A stretch of 64,000 nucleotides of DNA from G963674665 sp964609625 (lineage in GTDB: Bacteria > Desulfobacterota > Desulfovibrionia > Desulfovibrionales > Desulfovibrionaceae): contig CAZSRS010000006.1 in assembly GCA_964609625.1 (NCBI GenBank), positions 84,370 through 148,369 on the forward strand, written 5' to 3'. The position numbers were made by a program, and so were the translations under genes. The notes under the pieces are model-generated. The model ran no database searches. It worked only from the letters and a program-made list of their open reading frames with translations, and was not told the DNA's origin. Below are positions 35,422 to 45,435 of the stretch, piece after piece; within the stretch, counting starts at the first letter, position 1; every line of letters starts with the position of its first letter.

Positions 35422-37647
35422 TTACGCACTTTGCTCCGGAGTGTCAAATGAGTCCAGCAGTCGCTCGAATCGCGGCAGCACCGCCTCCACGCCGAAGCGC
35501 TCCCGCGCGGCGATCGCGATGGCCTGCCTGTCCAGGGCTGGGCGACCGTGCTCCTGGATGAGCGCGGCCAGGGCAGGTACGTCTTCCGGGGGCGCCAGCC
35601 AACCGTCCTTGCCCGGTCGGACGATCTCCTCCACCCCGCCGGGGCAGGCCAGGGCCAGGGCCGGCACGCCCAAGGCCAGGGCCTCCAGCAGGGCGTTGGG
35701 GAGCCCTTCGTAGCGCGAGGAGAGCACGAAGCAGTCCGCCCCCGCCAGCAGCGGAAAGGGATTGGCCAGAAACCCGGCGAAAGAGACGTAGCTCTCTAGG
35801 CCCAGGGACATGGCCTGCCCCCGTAGTTCAGGTTCCAGCGGTCCCTGGCCGATGATAGTCAGATGGGGGCGCGGCCGCATGTCCCGCGCGGCCAGGGCCA
35901 GGGCCTCCAGCAGCAGGTCGAAGCCCTTTTGCCGCACCAGCCGCCCCATGGCCACCAGGCAGGGCCGCTCCGGGTCCAGGGCATCGTGCGGGGGCTGCTT
36001 CTGCGCGGCCAGACGGTGCAGGCGCCCCACGTCCACCGGGTTGGGCAGAAGCACCAGTCGCGTGCCAGGGACGCGCGATTCCAGGTCCTGGAGCATCTCA
36101 GCGGACTGGCAGAGCACGGCGTCGAAGCCGGGCCAGAGTCTCGCATACAGGGGGGCGTACCAGGCCGGAATCTCACCGGCGGCCAGCTTGCGCCCCAAGA
36201 TGTAACTCTCCCGCGCCAGCACCCGCGTGCCCCTGGGGAAGAGTGGCATGGCCAGCCGCACCAGGAGGTTCATATGTCCCTGCACGCCGCACACCACATG
36301 GGGGCGTTGCCTCCGCACCAGACGCACCAGGGCGGGCCAGCAGCTTCGTACCCGCCCCTTGCCCAAAGGAATGACGTCCACGTCGTTCGGTAGAGCATCC
36401 AGCAGCGGACCCGAGGCCTGGGCCAACGCCAGGGAGGGGGCGAAGCGTCGGCGATCCAGATGGCGCAGCAGGGTGGCCACGACCCGCTCCGCGCCGCCTC
36501 CGGCCATGGATGGCGAGACAAAGAGCACCCCACGCCGGTCGCGGGGCATGACGGCCAGGTCCGCGAAGAGGCGTTCCCAGCGGTTGGCCACGGCCTCCAG
36601 GCTGTGGCGTTCGCGCACCGCCACGGCGGCCCGCCCCAGCCTGAGGCGCAATTCCGGATCGGCCAGCAACGCGGCGAGTTCCCTGGCCAGGGACGCGACC
36701 ATGATCGCGTCGTCCTCGCCTTGGGCCAGCAGGCCGTTCTCGCGGTGTCGGATCAGCGCTCCAGGCCCCCAGGGGCAATTCGCGGCCAGCACGGTCCGCC
36801 CCAGGGCCATGGCCTCCAGCAGAGCGTTGGGGTATCCCTCGTAGCGCGAGGGCAGCACAAAAATCGCGCAGGCAGCTATCGCGGCGTCGACATCGTGTAC
36901 GGCTCCAGGCAGTTCCACCCGGTCGGCCAAGCCCAGGTCCCGGGCCAAGTTCTCCAGGGAGGCGCGCTCCGCCCCCTCACCGAGAATGCGCAGACGCCAG
37001 TCCGGGAACTGCTGGGTCACGGTGGCAAATGCCCGCAGCAGCAGGTCGAAGCCCTTCTGGCGGTGCAAGCGCCCCACGCTGTAGATCAGGCGCGAGTCAG
37101 GCAGGGAGGGCGCTTCGGACCCCATGACCACGGGGTTGGGGATGACCCTGGCGCGCGGGAACACGCCTGGAGGCAGGGACTCCAGGCTCTCCCAGGTCTG
37201 CACCACCACCGCCGAGGCCAGGGGCAGGGCCAGGCGTCTGAGCGCCTGCCAGGGAAGAGGCAAGGGCTGGCGCAGGGGGTTGTTGCGTTCGGCCGCAACC
37301 ATCGGCACGCCGCTCCCCAGATTGGCCAGCACCGTGAGCACGGCCGTGCTCCCCACAAAGCCCAGGATCACGTCGGGCCGCGTGGCGGTCAGGGCAGCAC
37401 GCAGAGCGCGCAGCCGGCGCAGGTTGGCGGCCGCGCTCTGCCAGCAGGAGCGCGTTTCGGCGACGAGATCGAGGCCCTGGACCCTCACGCCCGCGTGCAG
37501 GGGGAAGAAGGCGCGCTCCCGGCTGGAGGCGTCGAGGCAGAGCAGCGTCACGCCCCAGCCTTTGGCTGCCCAGTGCGAGCCCAGGAGCGAGGCCACCCGT
37601 TGCGCACCGCCGCAGTTCAGGGAAGGGAGCACGAAGGTGATGTTCAT
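35422..37647 (-). CDS. Double GT4 glycosyltransferase (tandem fusion)
   Basis: 741 residues, about twice a normal GT4 enzyme. Both halves have the full GT-B fold. Half one begins MNITFVLPSLNCGGAQRVA and contains PSRYEGYPNALLEAMALG; half two begins VLFVSPSMAGGGAERVVATL and contains SSRYEGLPNALLEALALG. These are E-x7-E nucleotide-sugar sites. The in-frame extension to 37713 is unlike the family. It lies between an ABC exporter and the NifU-like gene, so two consecutive sugar transfers on an exported glycan are inferred. Confidence 0.87.
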   Translation of the reverse strand: MNITFVLPSLNCGGAQRVASLLGSHWAAKGWGVTLLCLDASSRERAFFPLHAGVRVQGLDLVAETRSCWQSAAANLRRLRALRAALTATRPDVILGFVGSTAVLTVLANLGSGVPMVAAERNNPLRQPLPLPWQALRRLALPLASAVVVQTWESLESLPPGVFPRARVIPNPVVMGSEAPSLPDSRLIYSVGRLHRQKGFDLLLRAFATVTQQFPDWRLRILGEGAERASLENLARDLGLADRVELPGAVHDVDAAIAACAIFVLPSRYEGYPNALLEAMALGRTVLAANCPWGPGALIRHRENGLLAQGEDDAIMVASLARELAALLADPELRLRLGRAAVAVRERHSLEAVANRWERLFADLAVMPRDRRGVLFVSPSMAGGGAERVVATLLRHLDRRRFAPSLALAQASGPLLDALPNDVDVIPLGKGRVRSCWPALVRLVRRQRPHVVCGVQGHMNLLVRLAMPLFPRGTRVLARESYILGRKLAAGEIPAWYAPLYARLWPGFDAVLCQSAEMLQDLESRVPGTRLVLLPNPVDVGRLHRLAAQKQPPHDALDPERPCLVAMGRLVRQKGFDLLLEALALAARDMRPRPHLTIIGQGPLEPELRGQAMSLGLESYVSFAGFLANPFPLLAGADCFVLSSRYEGLPNALLEALALGVPALALACPGGVEEIVRPGKDGWLAPPEDVPALAALIQEHGRPALDRQAIAIAARERFGVEAVLPRFERLLDSFDTPEQSA

Positions 37648-37786
37648 GATGGGCCGCGTTTCCCCGGACCCCCCTTCCCGAGATTTTTGGAATGGAGGAT
37701 GGTTACTTGTCAATCATACCTTACTGATTCATGCGTGACTCTAAATACATCGGCAACAAAGCCCTGAAGGGGCGCCCCTGATTAAA

Positions 37787-37807
37787 GCCTGGCCCATCGG
37801 GCCAGGC
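37787..37807 (-). terminator. Terminator of the ABC exporter gene
   Basis: GCCTGGCCC (37787-37795) pairs perfectly with GGGCCAGGC (37799-37807) around a 3-base loop. On the minus strand it is followed by TTTAATC. It begins 17 bp past the stop of the exporter gene. Confidence 0.72.
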
Positions 37808-37823
37808 GCGGTAGAACCACCAC

Positions 37824-39515
37824 TTATAAGGTCGGCATCTCCCGCAGGGTTCCGTTGTCCATGAGCAGAACCGTGTCCGCCAGGCGCGTGGCCACCGGGG
37901 AATGCGCCACCAGGAGCATGGCACAACGACCCTTGAGCTGTTCCAGGGCCGCGAGTACCTGGGTCTCGGCCTCGGGGTCCAGGGCGCTGGTGGGCTCGTC
38001 CAGGAGCAGCAGCCAGGGCCCGCGATACAGAGCGCGAGCCAGGGCCAAGCGCTGGCGCTCCCCGCCCGAGAGCCGCCCCCCGCGTTCTCCCGCCATGCTC
38101 TCCAATCCCTGGGGCAGGGCCTCGATGAACTCCAAGCAGTGGGCCTGCCGCGCGGCCTCCAGGGCGCGCTCCCGGTCCGGCTTCGCATCGCCCCAGGCGA
38201 TGTTCTCCAGGACGCTGGCGTGGAAGACGGGCGAATCCTGGAGCACCAGGCCGATGCGGCCGCGCCAGGCCTCGATGTCCAGCGCCTGCAAGGGCGCGCC
38301 GTCAACGAGGATACGACCGCTTTGTGCCGGCAACAGCCCCAGGAGCAGGTCCAGCAGCGTGCTCTTGCCGCTGCCGGAGGCTCCGGTCACGGCCAGGCAT
38401 CCGTGGCGCGGCAGGCGCAGGTGGATGTCGCGCAGGGCTGGACGCGCCCCCCCTGGGTAGGTGTAGCCCACGCCCTCCAGCAACAGTTCGCGCTCGAAGA
38501 CCGGGGCGCGTGTGCCGAAGCTCCGGGCCTGGGCCTGCCCGGCCAAGTCCATGCGTCGTTGCCAGGAATGATAAAATGTAAGCGCGCCCCGCGCTTGGTA
38601 CAGGCATTTTTGCAAGGCGGTCAGCCGTGGCGTGAGGCGGTAGAACAAGGCCAGGAAAACCAGAGCCTGGGCAACGGAATACTCCCGCACCATGAGCATG
38701 ACCCAGAGGAACAGGGCCACGAAGAGCACAGCGCCAAGCTCCACCAGCAGGCGGGTGATCTCGCCGTAGCGTTGGGAGGCGAAGAACGCGGTGGCATAGT
38801 CCCTGAACATCCGGCCGGCCTGCTCCCTGGCCTGGGTCGTACGTCCGGTGCCACGGAAGAACTTGAGGTGGTTGAACAGCTCCGATACCTGCTCGCCGAT
38901 GCGTGAAAGCAGGGGCGAGAGCCTGTCGGCGTGGGCGTGCCCCCTGGCGGCCACCATCCGATAAAGCAGTACCGCGCCAGCGCCGAAGCCCAGGGTGTAG
39001 CCGGTCATCTCCACGGAAACCGCGAGGGCAGTGCCCACGAAGGCCAGGATCACGCAGCACAGCCCCAGGCCCTGTACGAAGTACTGGGTGCCCCAGGCAA
39101 TCTGGTATCCCTCCATGATCAGGGACTTGCCGATGTCCCCGGTCTTGAGGGATAAAAAATGTGCCCACTCCATGGACAGCAGGGCATCACTCATGCCGGC
39201 GCGGAAACGCTCCTCCACCTGGGCGCGCAACCTGAGCCGGGAGGTCTGGACCGCGTAGCTGAGCAAGGCCGTGCCCACGCCCAGAACCACGAAGGTCAGG
39301 AGCCCGAAGAGGAACAGGCTGTCACCCTGCATGCCGAACAACGGCGGCCCCTGCTCCCGGCGTTGCAGCACCGGGATCAGAGCCAGCAGGGCCAACCCCT
39401 CGCACAGGCCGGCGACTGCGGCCAAGCCCACGCCGGCCGCTGCCTGCCTGCGGAATCCAGCCAAGATGCGCCCATACGCCGCGAAAAGGGATGTTGTCTC
39501 GTACACCAAGCTCAT
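37824..39515 (-). CDS. ABC exporter, fused membrane and ATPase domains
   Basis: 563 residues. Residues about 20-310 form six membrane helices of the type-1 exporter fold. Residues about 335-563 are the ATPase: Walker A GASGSGKS, signature LSGGERQRLALARAL, Walker B LLLLDEPTSALDPE, and an H-loop in LLVAHSP. It works as a homodimer. It is upstream of the double GT4 gene on the same strand, which suggests a lipid-linked sugar or glycolipid substrate (MsbA/PglK-like), unproven. Confidence 0.88.
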   Translation of the reverse strand: MSLVYETTSLFAAYGRILAGFRRQAAAGVGLAAVAGLCEGLALLALIPVLQRREQGPPLFGMQGDSLFLFGLLTFVVLGVGTALLSYAVQTSRLRLRAQVEERFRAGMSDALLSMEWAHFLSLKTGDIGKSLIMEGYQIAWGTQYFVQGLGLCCVILAFVGTALAVSVEMTGYTLGFGAGAVLLYRMVAARGHAHADRLSPLLSRIGEQVSELFNHLKFFRGTGRTTQAREQAGRMFRDYATAFFASQRYGEITRLLVELGAVLFVALFLWVMLMVREYSVAQALVFLALFYRLTPRLTALQKCLYQARGALTFYHSWQRRMDLAGQAQARSFGTRAPVFERELLLEGVGYTYPGGARPALRDIHLRLPRHGCLAVTGASGSGKSTLLDLLLGLLPAQSGRILVDGAPLQALDIEAWRGRIGLVLQDSPVFHASVLENIAWGDAKPDRERALEAARQAHCLEFIEALPQGLESMAGERGGRLSGGERQRLALARALYRGPWLLLLDEPTSALDPEAETQVLAALEQLKGRCAMLLVAHSPVATRLADTVLLMDNGTLREMPTL

Positions 39516-39763
39516 GGTTCAGGTCCTGCCCTTCCGGCTTCGTGTCGTGCCCCCGCGTTTGAGGGCGGAGATCACGGCCGTGATTCCGACGGGGTGCATG
39601 ACCTGCCTGTACCGGAGCGTGGGGTCTGAAGGCAAGGGACTCTTCATGCAAAAAGGAAGCAAAACTCTTGCCTTGGGCAAGACTTTCACGCCGTGATGCG
39701 CTATGATCCCCGCACATCCGTATCCGGTGCAAACTGTCGGCAATCCCAAAGAAGGGGGCGTTT

Positions 39764-42700
39764 ATGCGCGGGGCAAGTCGAGCCTGGTTCCGGGCAATGG
39801 TCGTGGTCGGCGTGTGCGTGTTCTGCATCTTCTTCAGTGTCAACAGAAGCGTGGGGGCCGAGGCCCGGAACGCAGGAATCGTTGCTCCGGAGATCCTGGC
39901 CGATTGGAGGGAGTGGGTGTTGCACGATCAGCAGCGCCATTTCTGCCCGGCCGTGGCCGATGACGCCGCCAGCCGGGTCTGTGCCTTCCCCTCCGAAATG
40001 GCCGTGACCATGCGGACCGGTGGCGCGGCCTTCGAGATGCAAGTCCACGTCTACGCCAGGGAGCGGGTGCAGTTGCCCCAGGCCAAGGACGTCTGGCCCC
40101 AGGACGTGGTGTTCACGGACCCGGTCGGCGGAACCACGCAGGCATTGGTGCTGGAGCACCGGGGTGGCCCCTCTCTGTTACTGGAGCCCGGTACGTACCG
40201 CATCCAGGGTTTCCTGCCCTGGGCCGAGGCACCGGAGATCCTGCGCCTGCCCCCCGGAGTGGGTGTGGTCATCCTCACCCGGCCCGACGGCGTGGAGCCC
40301 TTTCCTGACTTGGCCGAGGACGGCTCCCTGCGCCTGGCCACAACCGCCCCGGTGGAGGAGCGTCCCGAGGACGGATTGGAGGTGGAGATCTTTCGGCTGA
40401 TCGAGGACGACCTGCCCATGCGCGTGGTCACGCTGCTGCGGCTCCAGGTCTCGGGCAGAGCGCGACGCATCGAGTTACCCAACGTGTTGCCTGCCGACTC
40501 CAGCCCCCTGGCTGTGCAAAGCCCGTTGCCTCTGAGCTTCGCACCCAACGACGGGGTCTTTGTCCAGGCCCGGCCCGGCCGCTTCGACCTGCGCATCACC
40601 TCGAGGCTGCCCGGATTGGTGGAGGCCCTGGGACCGCAGCCCGCGCCTCACGGCCGGGAGTTTTGGGCCTTCCAGGCTCACGACGACCTGCGAGTGGTGG
40701 AGATCCACGGCGCGCCAGACGTGGACCCCAAGACCACGGACCTCCCCCTGGAGTGGCAGCGGTTCCCGGCCTTCCTGGTGGAGCCCGAAGCCATGGTCGG
40801 TTTCAAGGAAATGCACCGGGGTGCGCCCGACGCCGCGCCAGATTCCCTGGAGATATTCCGTGCCATTTGGCTGGATTTCGACGGTGGGGGGCTCACGGTA
40901 CAGGACAGCGTCCACGGCGCCATCCGGCGGAATTGGACCCTGCGCATGCTGCCCCCAGGTGACCTGGGCCGGGTGTCCCTATTGGGCGAGGATCAGCCCG
41001 TGGTGCTGCTGGGCGAGGAACCTTTGCCTGGCGTGGAGATTCGCAACGGCAGTGTCAGCCTGGTGGCCGAATCCCGCTACGAGGACTTTTCCGGCGAACT
41101 GCCGAGCACGGGCTGGGACCGGGAATTCGATCGGGTTTCGGCGGAGCTGCGGCTGCCCCCCGGCTGGCGGCTGCTCACGGCCCAGGGCGTGGACGGTGTG
41201 ACCCAGTCCTGGATCTCGCAATGGACTTTTCTGGATATCCTACTCTGCCTGCTCATCGCCATGTTGGTGGCGGTGCTGCGCTCTTGGTGGCTGGGGGTGC
41301 TGGGCCTGCTGTTCCTGTTGCTCGGGTATCAGGAGCCCGACGCGCCGCAGCTGGTTTGGCTGTTCCTGTTAGGCGCCCTGGCCCTGGTGCGGGTCTTCCA
41401 CACGCAGGCGCGGCTGGCGGACTATCACACGGGGCGCCGGCTCGCCCTGGCGCTCTACGCCGTGGCCCTGGTGGTCATGGCCGTCACCGCGGTGCCGTAC
41501 ATCTACGGCCAGGTGCGCACCGGATTGTTCCCGCAGCTGGAAACGGTGCCCTATCAGTATCTTCCTCCACGGCCTGGCATGGTGGGCGCCGGTGCCCCAG
41601 AGATGCAGGCAATGACCGCGCCCATGGAGATGCGGGAGGACCAGGCTGCGGAGGCGGAGCCGGAATACGGCGCCGAGTATCTGTCCAAGTCCATGCGCCG
41701 CGCCCCGGCGCCCGCGCCCATGAAGCAGGAGCGGGCCAAGGCGCCCAAGGCCCTGATGTACGATCCCGAGGCCCTGGTGCAGACAGGTCCGGGCCTGCCG
41801 GGCTGGAACTGGCGCACGGTGTCCTTGCAGTGGAACGGCCCGGTGGCGCGGGGCGAGACCATGCAACTGACACTGCTCTCGCCGGGCTGGGGGCTGGCCC
41901 TGGCCGTTGCGCGGGTGGTGTTGCTGGTCGTGGTGCTGCTCTTGCTGATGGACTTGCGCCCCCTGCTGCGAGGATTCGCCGCGTCCATGGGCAAGACGGC
42001 TCCAGCCATGACACTGTTCGTGCTCCTGAGTCCCTTGCTCCTTGCCGCGCCGGCGGTCTCCTGGGCAACGCCCCGGCCCGAGATCGCACAGGAAGCGCGG
42101 CAGCAGGAGCAACGCCCTCCAATGCAGATCGTGATGGGCAGCCAACTGCCGCCTCCACCAGATGTTGCCGAGGCCACGGCCTTTCCGCCGGCCTGGCTCC
42201 TGGAGGAGTACAGGCAGCGGCTGCTCAATCCGGCGCCATGCTTCCCCGACTGTCTGAGCAGTCCCCATCTGGCGGTGGACGTCGGCGAGCAGCGTCTGCG
42301 CCTGATCTACACAGTGCACGCGGCGGGGCATACCCTGGCGCCCCTGCCGGAGATATCCGAGCGTTGGCAGCCGGCGACAGTGCTGCTGAACGAGGCGCCG
42401 GCCCGCGACCTGTATCGTGACCAAGGGCGATTGTTCTGCGCCCTGGAGCCCGGCGAGCACCGCATCGTGCTCGAGGGTCCCACGCCCAAGGGCCTGTCCT
42501 TTCAGATCGCGCTGCCCTTGCAGAGCCGGCGGGGCTCAGTCACTGCGCCGGGGTGGATCGTCCAGGGGCTGGGCGCGGCCGGCGAGATCCAGGGCTCCCT
42601 GCGCCTGGCTCGGGAAAAGGCCGATGCCGGCGGCGCTCAGGCGCCCGGCGAGACCTACCGCATCCCGCCCTTTCTTCATGTTGAGCGCAGCGTGACCATG

Positions 42701-44122
42701 GGGCTGCAGTGGACCGTGAACACCGTGGTCCGGCGCATCAGCCCGCCGGGAGAGCCGGTGCATCTGCAGATTCCGCTCTTGCCGGGCGAGTCGGTGCTCA
42801 GCGAGGACGTCAAGGTCCTGGACGGCTTGGCCCAGGTGCAATTCAAACCCGGCCAGCAGGAACTGTCGTGGACTTCAAGCATGGAGCAGGGCGACAGCCT
42901 CGCTCTGCGCGCGCCTTCCGGCGTGCCCTGGGTAGAGACCTGGACCCTTTCGCCGTCGCACATCTGGCACCTGGAGGTGGAGGGCGTGCCCGCGGTGTCC
43001 GTCCTGGACGACACGGGCAACTGGCGTCCCACGTGGCGCCCCTGGCCCGGCGAGGGCGTGACCCTGGCCGTGAGTCGGCCCAGGGCCGCGCCAGGAGCGG
43101 CCATGACCATCCAGAAAGCCGAGCTGGAAATGCGTCCCGGACAGCGGTTGGACCAGAACGAGCTGCTCCTGGAGATTCGCGCCAGCAGGGGCCTGCGGCA
43201 CGTGATCACCCTTCCCGCGGATGCCGAACTCACTGGGTTGAGCGCTTCGGGCCGCGACCTGCCCCTGGTGGGAGGGGCGCCCGGCAGTGTGGAAGTGCCT
43301 ATCCGCCCCGGCATGCAGGAGGTGCGGATCAGCTGGCGGCAGCCGCGCGAGGGCGTCGTACGCATTCAGCCCCCCCAGGTGGAGCTCGGGCACCCGGCCG
43401 TGAACGCGGATGTGCGCATGCACGTGCCGCAAGATCGCTGGATACTGCTCACGAGCGGGGGCCCCCTGCTGGGGCCGGCGGTGACCTACTGGCCCTATCT
43501 GGTGGCCGCGCTGGTCTTTGCCTGGATCCTCAACTTCCTGCCCTGGACCCCGTTGCGGCTGTGGCAGTGGTTCGTGCTGGCGGTGGGGCTGTCGCAGCTC
43601 TCGCCGTTCCCGGCGCTGTTGGCCGTGGCCTGGCTGCCCCTGCTGGGGCTCAAGCGCGAGCATCACCCCAGGGAGGGGTGGTTCGGCTACGACGTGCTGC
43701 AATTGTGCCTGGTCGGACTGGTCGCGATCGGACTGTTCTGCCTGTATATCGCGGTGGAGAACGGCCTGCTGGGCATGCCTGCCATGCAGGTGGAGGGCAA
43801 TGGCTCGTACGGTCAGCAGCTGATCTGGTCCCAGGACCGCGTCGGTTCCCAGCTGCCGCGCCCCGTGGTGCTTACAGCGCCCCTGTGGATGTTCAGGGTG
43901 CTGATGCTGGCCTGGTCCCTGTGGCTGGCGGTGTACCTGCTCAAGTGGCTGCGCTGGGGGTGGGACTGCCTGTGCGAGGGCGAATTACTGCGCAAGCCGC
44001 GCTCCAGGCGCTCCGAGGGCTTGCCTTTTGCCGGGCGCAAGGACGGCCAGGCGGCAGAGCGGCATCACGTGGAGCAGGATGACTTCAGACTGGAGGACGC
44101 CGACGGCCCCGAGCGGGGGTGA
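39764..44122 (+). CDS. Very large membrane-anchored protein of unknown function
   Basis: 1452 residues; AAGAAGGGGG lies just before the ATG. A signal-like segment (about 10-32) precedes a beta-rich exported region to about 480. A cluster of membrane spans occurs near 488-540 and 559-580. A linker rich in Met, Ala and Glu (about 600-660) is followed by spans near 709-735 and 749-770. A second large beta-rich region (about 800-1240) follows, then four or more spans near 1244-1290, 1312-1335 and 1375-1400. The tail is charged. I recognise no enzyme motif or named family. Neighbours are glycan and exporter genes, so an envelope role is possible. Confidence 0.75.
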   Translation: MRGASRAWFRAMVVVGVCVFCIFFSVNRSVGAEARNAGIVAPEILADWREWVLHDQQRHFCPAVADDAASRVCAFPSEMAVTMRTGGAAFEMQVHVYARERVQLPQAKDVWPQDVVFTDPVGGTTQALVLEHRGGPSLLLEPGTYRIQGFLPWAEAPEILRLPPGVGVVILTRPDGVEPFPDLAEDGSLRLATTAPVEERPEDGLEVEIFRLIEDDLPMRVVTLLRLQVSGRARRIELPNVLPADSSPLAVQSPLPLSFAPNDGVFVQARPGRFDLRITSRLPGLVEALGPQPAPHGREFWAFQAHDDLRVVEIHGAPDVDPKTTDLPLEWQRFPAFLVEPEAMVGFKEMHRGAPDAAPDSLEIFRAIWLDFDGGGLTVQDSVHGAIRRNWTLRMLPPGDLGRVSLLGEDQPVVLLGEEPLPGVEIRNGSVSLVAESRYEDFSGELPSTGWDREFDRVSAELRLPPGWRLLTAQGVDGVTQSWISQWTFLDILLCLLIAMLVAVLRSWWLGVLGLLFLLLGYQEPDAPQLVWLFLLGALALVRVFHTQARLADYHTGRRLALALYAVALVVMAVTAVPYIYGQVRTGLFPQLETVPYQYLPPRPGMVGAGAPEMQAMTAPMEMREDQAAEAEPEYGAEYLSKSMRRAPAPAPMKQERAKAPKALMYDPEALVQTGPGLPGWNWRTVSLQWNGPVARGETMQLTLLSPGWGLALAVARVVLLVVVLLLLMDLRPLLRGFAASMGKTAPAMTLFVLLSPLLLAAPAVSWATPRPEIAQEARQQEQRPPMQIVMGSQLPPPPDVAEATAFPPAWLLEEYRQRLLNPAPCFPDCLSSPHLAVDVGEQRLRLIYTVHAAGHTLAPLPEISERWQPATVLLNEAPARDLYRDQGRLFCALEPGEHRIVLEGPTPKGLSFQIALPLQSRRGSVTAPGWIVQGLGAAGEIQGSLRLAREKADAGGAQAPGETYRIPPFLHVERSVTMGLQWTVNTVVRRISPPGEPVHLQIPLLPGESVLSEDVKVLDGLAQVQFKPGQQELSWTSSMEQGDSLALRAPSGVPWVETWTLSPSHIWHLEVEGVPAVSVLDDTGNWRPTWRPWPGEGVTLAVSRPRAAPGAAMTIQKAELEMRPGQRLDQNELLLEIRASRGLRHVITLPADAELTGLSASGRDLPLVGGAPGSVEVPIRPGMQEVRISWRQPREGVVRIQPPQVELGHPAVNADVRMHVPQDRWILLTSGGPLLGPAVTYWPYLVAALVFAWILNFLPWTPLRLWQWFVLAVGLSQLSPFPALLAVAWLPLLGLKREHHPREGWFGYDVLQLCLVGLVAIGLFCLYIAVENGLLGMPAMQVEGNGSYGQQLIWSQDRVGSQLPRPVVLTAPLWMFRVLMLAWSLWLAVYLLKWLRWGWDCLCEGELLRKPRSRRSEGLPFAGRKDGQAAERHHVEQDDFRLEDADGPERG

Positions 44123-44125
44123 TCA

Positions 44126-44878
44126 TCACCCTCCCTGCTGCTCCGTGAGCCAGACCAGGCGGCCCTTGGGCTTGAAGCGACTGGCGGGGTACCGTTCCAA
44201 GGCCTCGCCGCCGGCGCGGGCCGCCGCCACCACGGGCTGTACGCTCGCGCCCATGGCCACCAGCAGGACGTTGCGCGCTTTCGCGAACATGTCCAGGGGC
44301 AGCGCCAGCCGCGCCCCTGGGCAGGGCTCGTAGCCGGGCGCCGAAACCGGGGTGGGGCCATCCCCAGCGGCGGACGCCAGAGGCAAACCGGCCAGACCGC
44401 CATGTTCGTCCACCTCCAGGATGACCATGTCCCAGGCAGGGGGCGTTTCGCGCGGCTCCGACCCGAAAAAGGCGCCAAGGGTCGCGGCGTACTCTTGCCG
44501 CGCGGTCTCGGGATTCTGGACCAGAGGGATGGGGTGGATGTTCGCCTCGGGCCACTGGACTCGGGAGAGCAGGGCGCGGCGCGTGAGTTCGAAGGCGCTG
44601 AAGGCCGCCGCGTCAGCGTCCCGTGAGGCGCGCTCCCAGGCCCAGAAAAGGTGCAGCCGCTCCCAGAGCAGTGCGCCCTGGCGCGGGGCCTCGGGGAGCA
44701 GTTCGCAGATGCGCAGCACGGGGGGCGAGGCGCTGATGCACAGGCTGACGCCGCCGTTGGAGCGCATCCGCAAGAGCAACATCTCGCGCACAAAGGCCGC
44801 GCCCGAGCGGCAGAGGTCCGTGGCGTTGCGGAAGTCCCAGATTTCCGGGCCGCGCGGTCTGCGTTTGAAGAACAGCAT
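44126..44878 (-). CDS. 6-phosphogluconolactonase homologue with degenerate active site
   Basis: 250 residues of the Pgl/NagB-like fold: a family-like order with LHLFWAWERASRDADAAAF, NIHPIPL, a C-terminal RNVLLVAMGASVQPVV and GRLVWLTEQ. The usual motifs are altered. GGSTP is ASPPV, the DER before the substrate loop is WER, and the GMGEDGHTASLFP loop reads LEVDEHGGLAGLP, with the His shifted one place. Lactonase activity is therefore doubtful. The family role is the second step of the oxidative pentose phosphate path; no zwf or gnd is nearby. It is convergent with the giant membrane protein gene, 3 bp apart. Confidence 0.72.
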   Translation of the reverse strand: MLFFKRRPRGPEIWDFRNATDLCRSGAAFVREMLLLRMRSNGGVSLCISASPPVLRICELLPEAPRQGALLWERLHLFWAWERASRDADAAAFSAFELTRRALLSRVQWPEANIHPIPLVQNPETARQEYAATLGAFFGSEPRETPPAWDMVILEVDEHGGLAGLPLASAAGDGPTPVSAPGYEPCPGARLALPLDMFAKARNVLLVAMGASVQPVVAAARAGGEALERYPASRFKPKGRLVWLTEQQGG

Positions 44879-45435
44879 GGCCTGTGCCCCGAGAAGCCTT
44901 GTTTGCGTCGTGTTTTTGAGTTCGTTGCGGCATGCTAGCGCAAATTCCTGGGAAATGCACTAGTTGGACAAGCGGTTGAATGTTTGTCCTCCCCTGTTCA
45001 AGAAGGTCATGGCGTCGAGGCGATAGTTGTTGCAAGAATGCCTGCCATGCGTGAATAACAGGTAGGGGCTACAGACGACTTGAATATCTGTTCAGTCAAT
45101 GAGATCTGGACTCCATGAAATAGGGAATTCGGAGTACCCAGTTGTGAGGGAAGGATTTAGAGCCGTCAGCACCAGGAGGCAGTGGTTGGAGCTGAGGAGT
45201 ACGCAGGGAAATACCGTCCAGTGGTTGACATCCCGGAACAAACTTTCTAATTTTATACGAACACTCATTCAAGTAATTTTGGAGCCTCACGGGTATCAGG
45301 ATCAAGGGGTAGTCATGGTGTGGGCTCCTGGGGCCGTTCCGAGATCATCGCGCCATGCGGGGTGCATGGGCGGGGATCGTGGCCGCCAGCTGGAATGTCG
45401 GTATGGAATCCTCCTTCACCTTCAGGAACCGATAG
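44879..45435. other. Long gap upstream of the TetR gene
   Basis: 557 bp. It holds the sigma-70 promoter at 45225-45253; the left end must hold the promoter of the minus-strand lactonase homologue. Open frames crossing it show no family features. A 180-bp leader separates the promoter from the TetR start. Confidence 0.5.
45225..45270 (+). promoter_or_regulatory. Sigma-70 promoter with dyad, upstream of TetR gene
   Basis: TTGACA (45225-45230) and TAATTT (45248-45253) are separated by exactly 17 bp. A short imperfect dyad GAAC-ACTC-ATTC (45259-45270) covers the expected transcription start, a typical place for an autorepressor. Whether the TetR protein binds it is inference. Confidence 0.6.
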
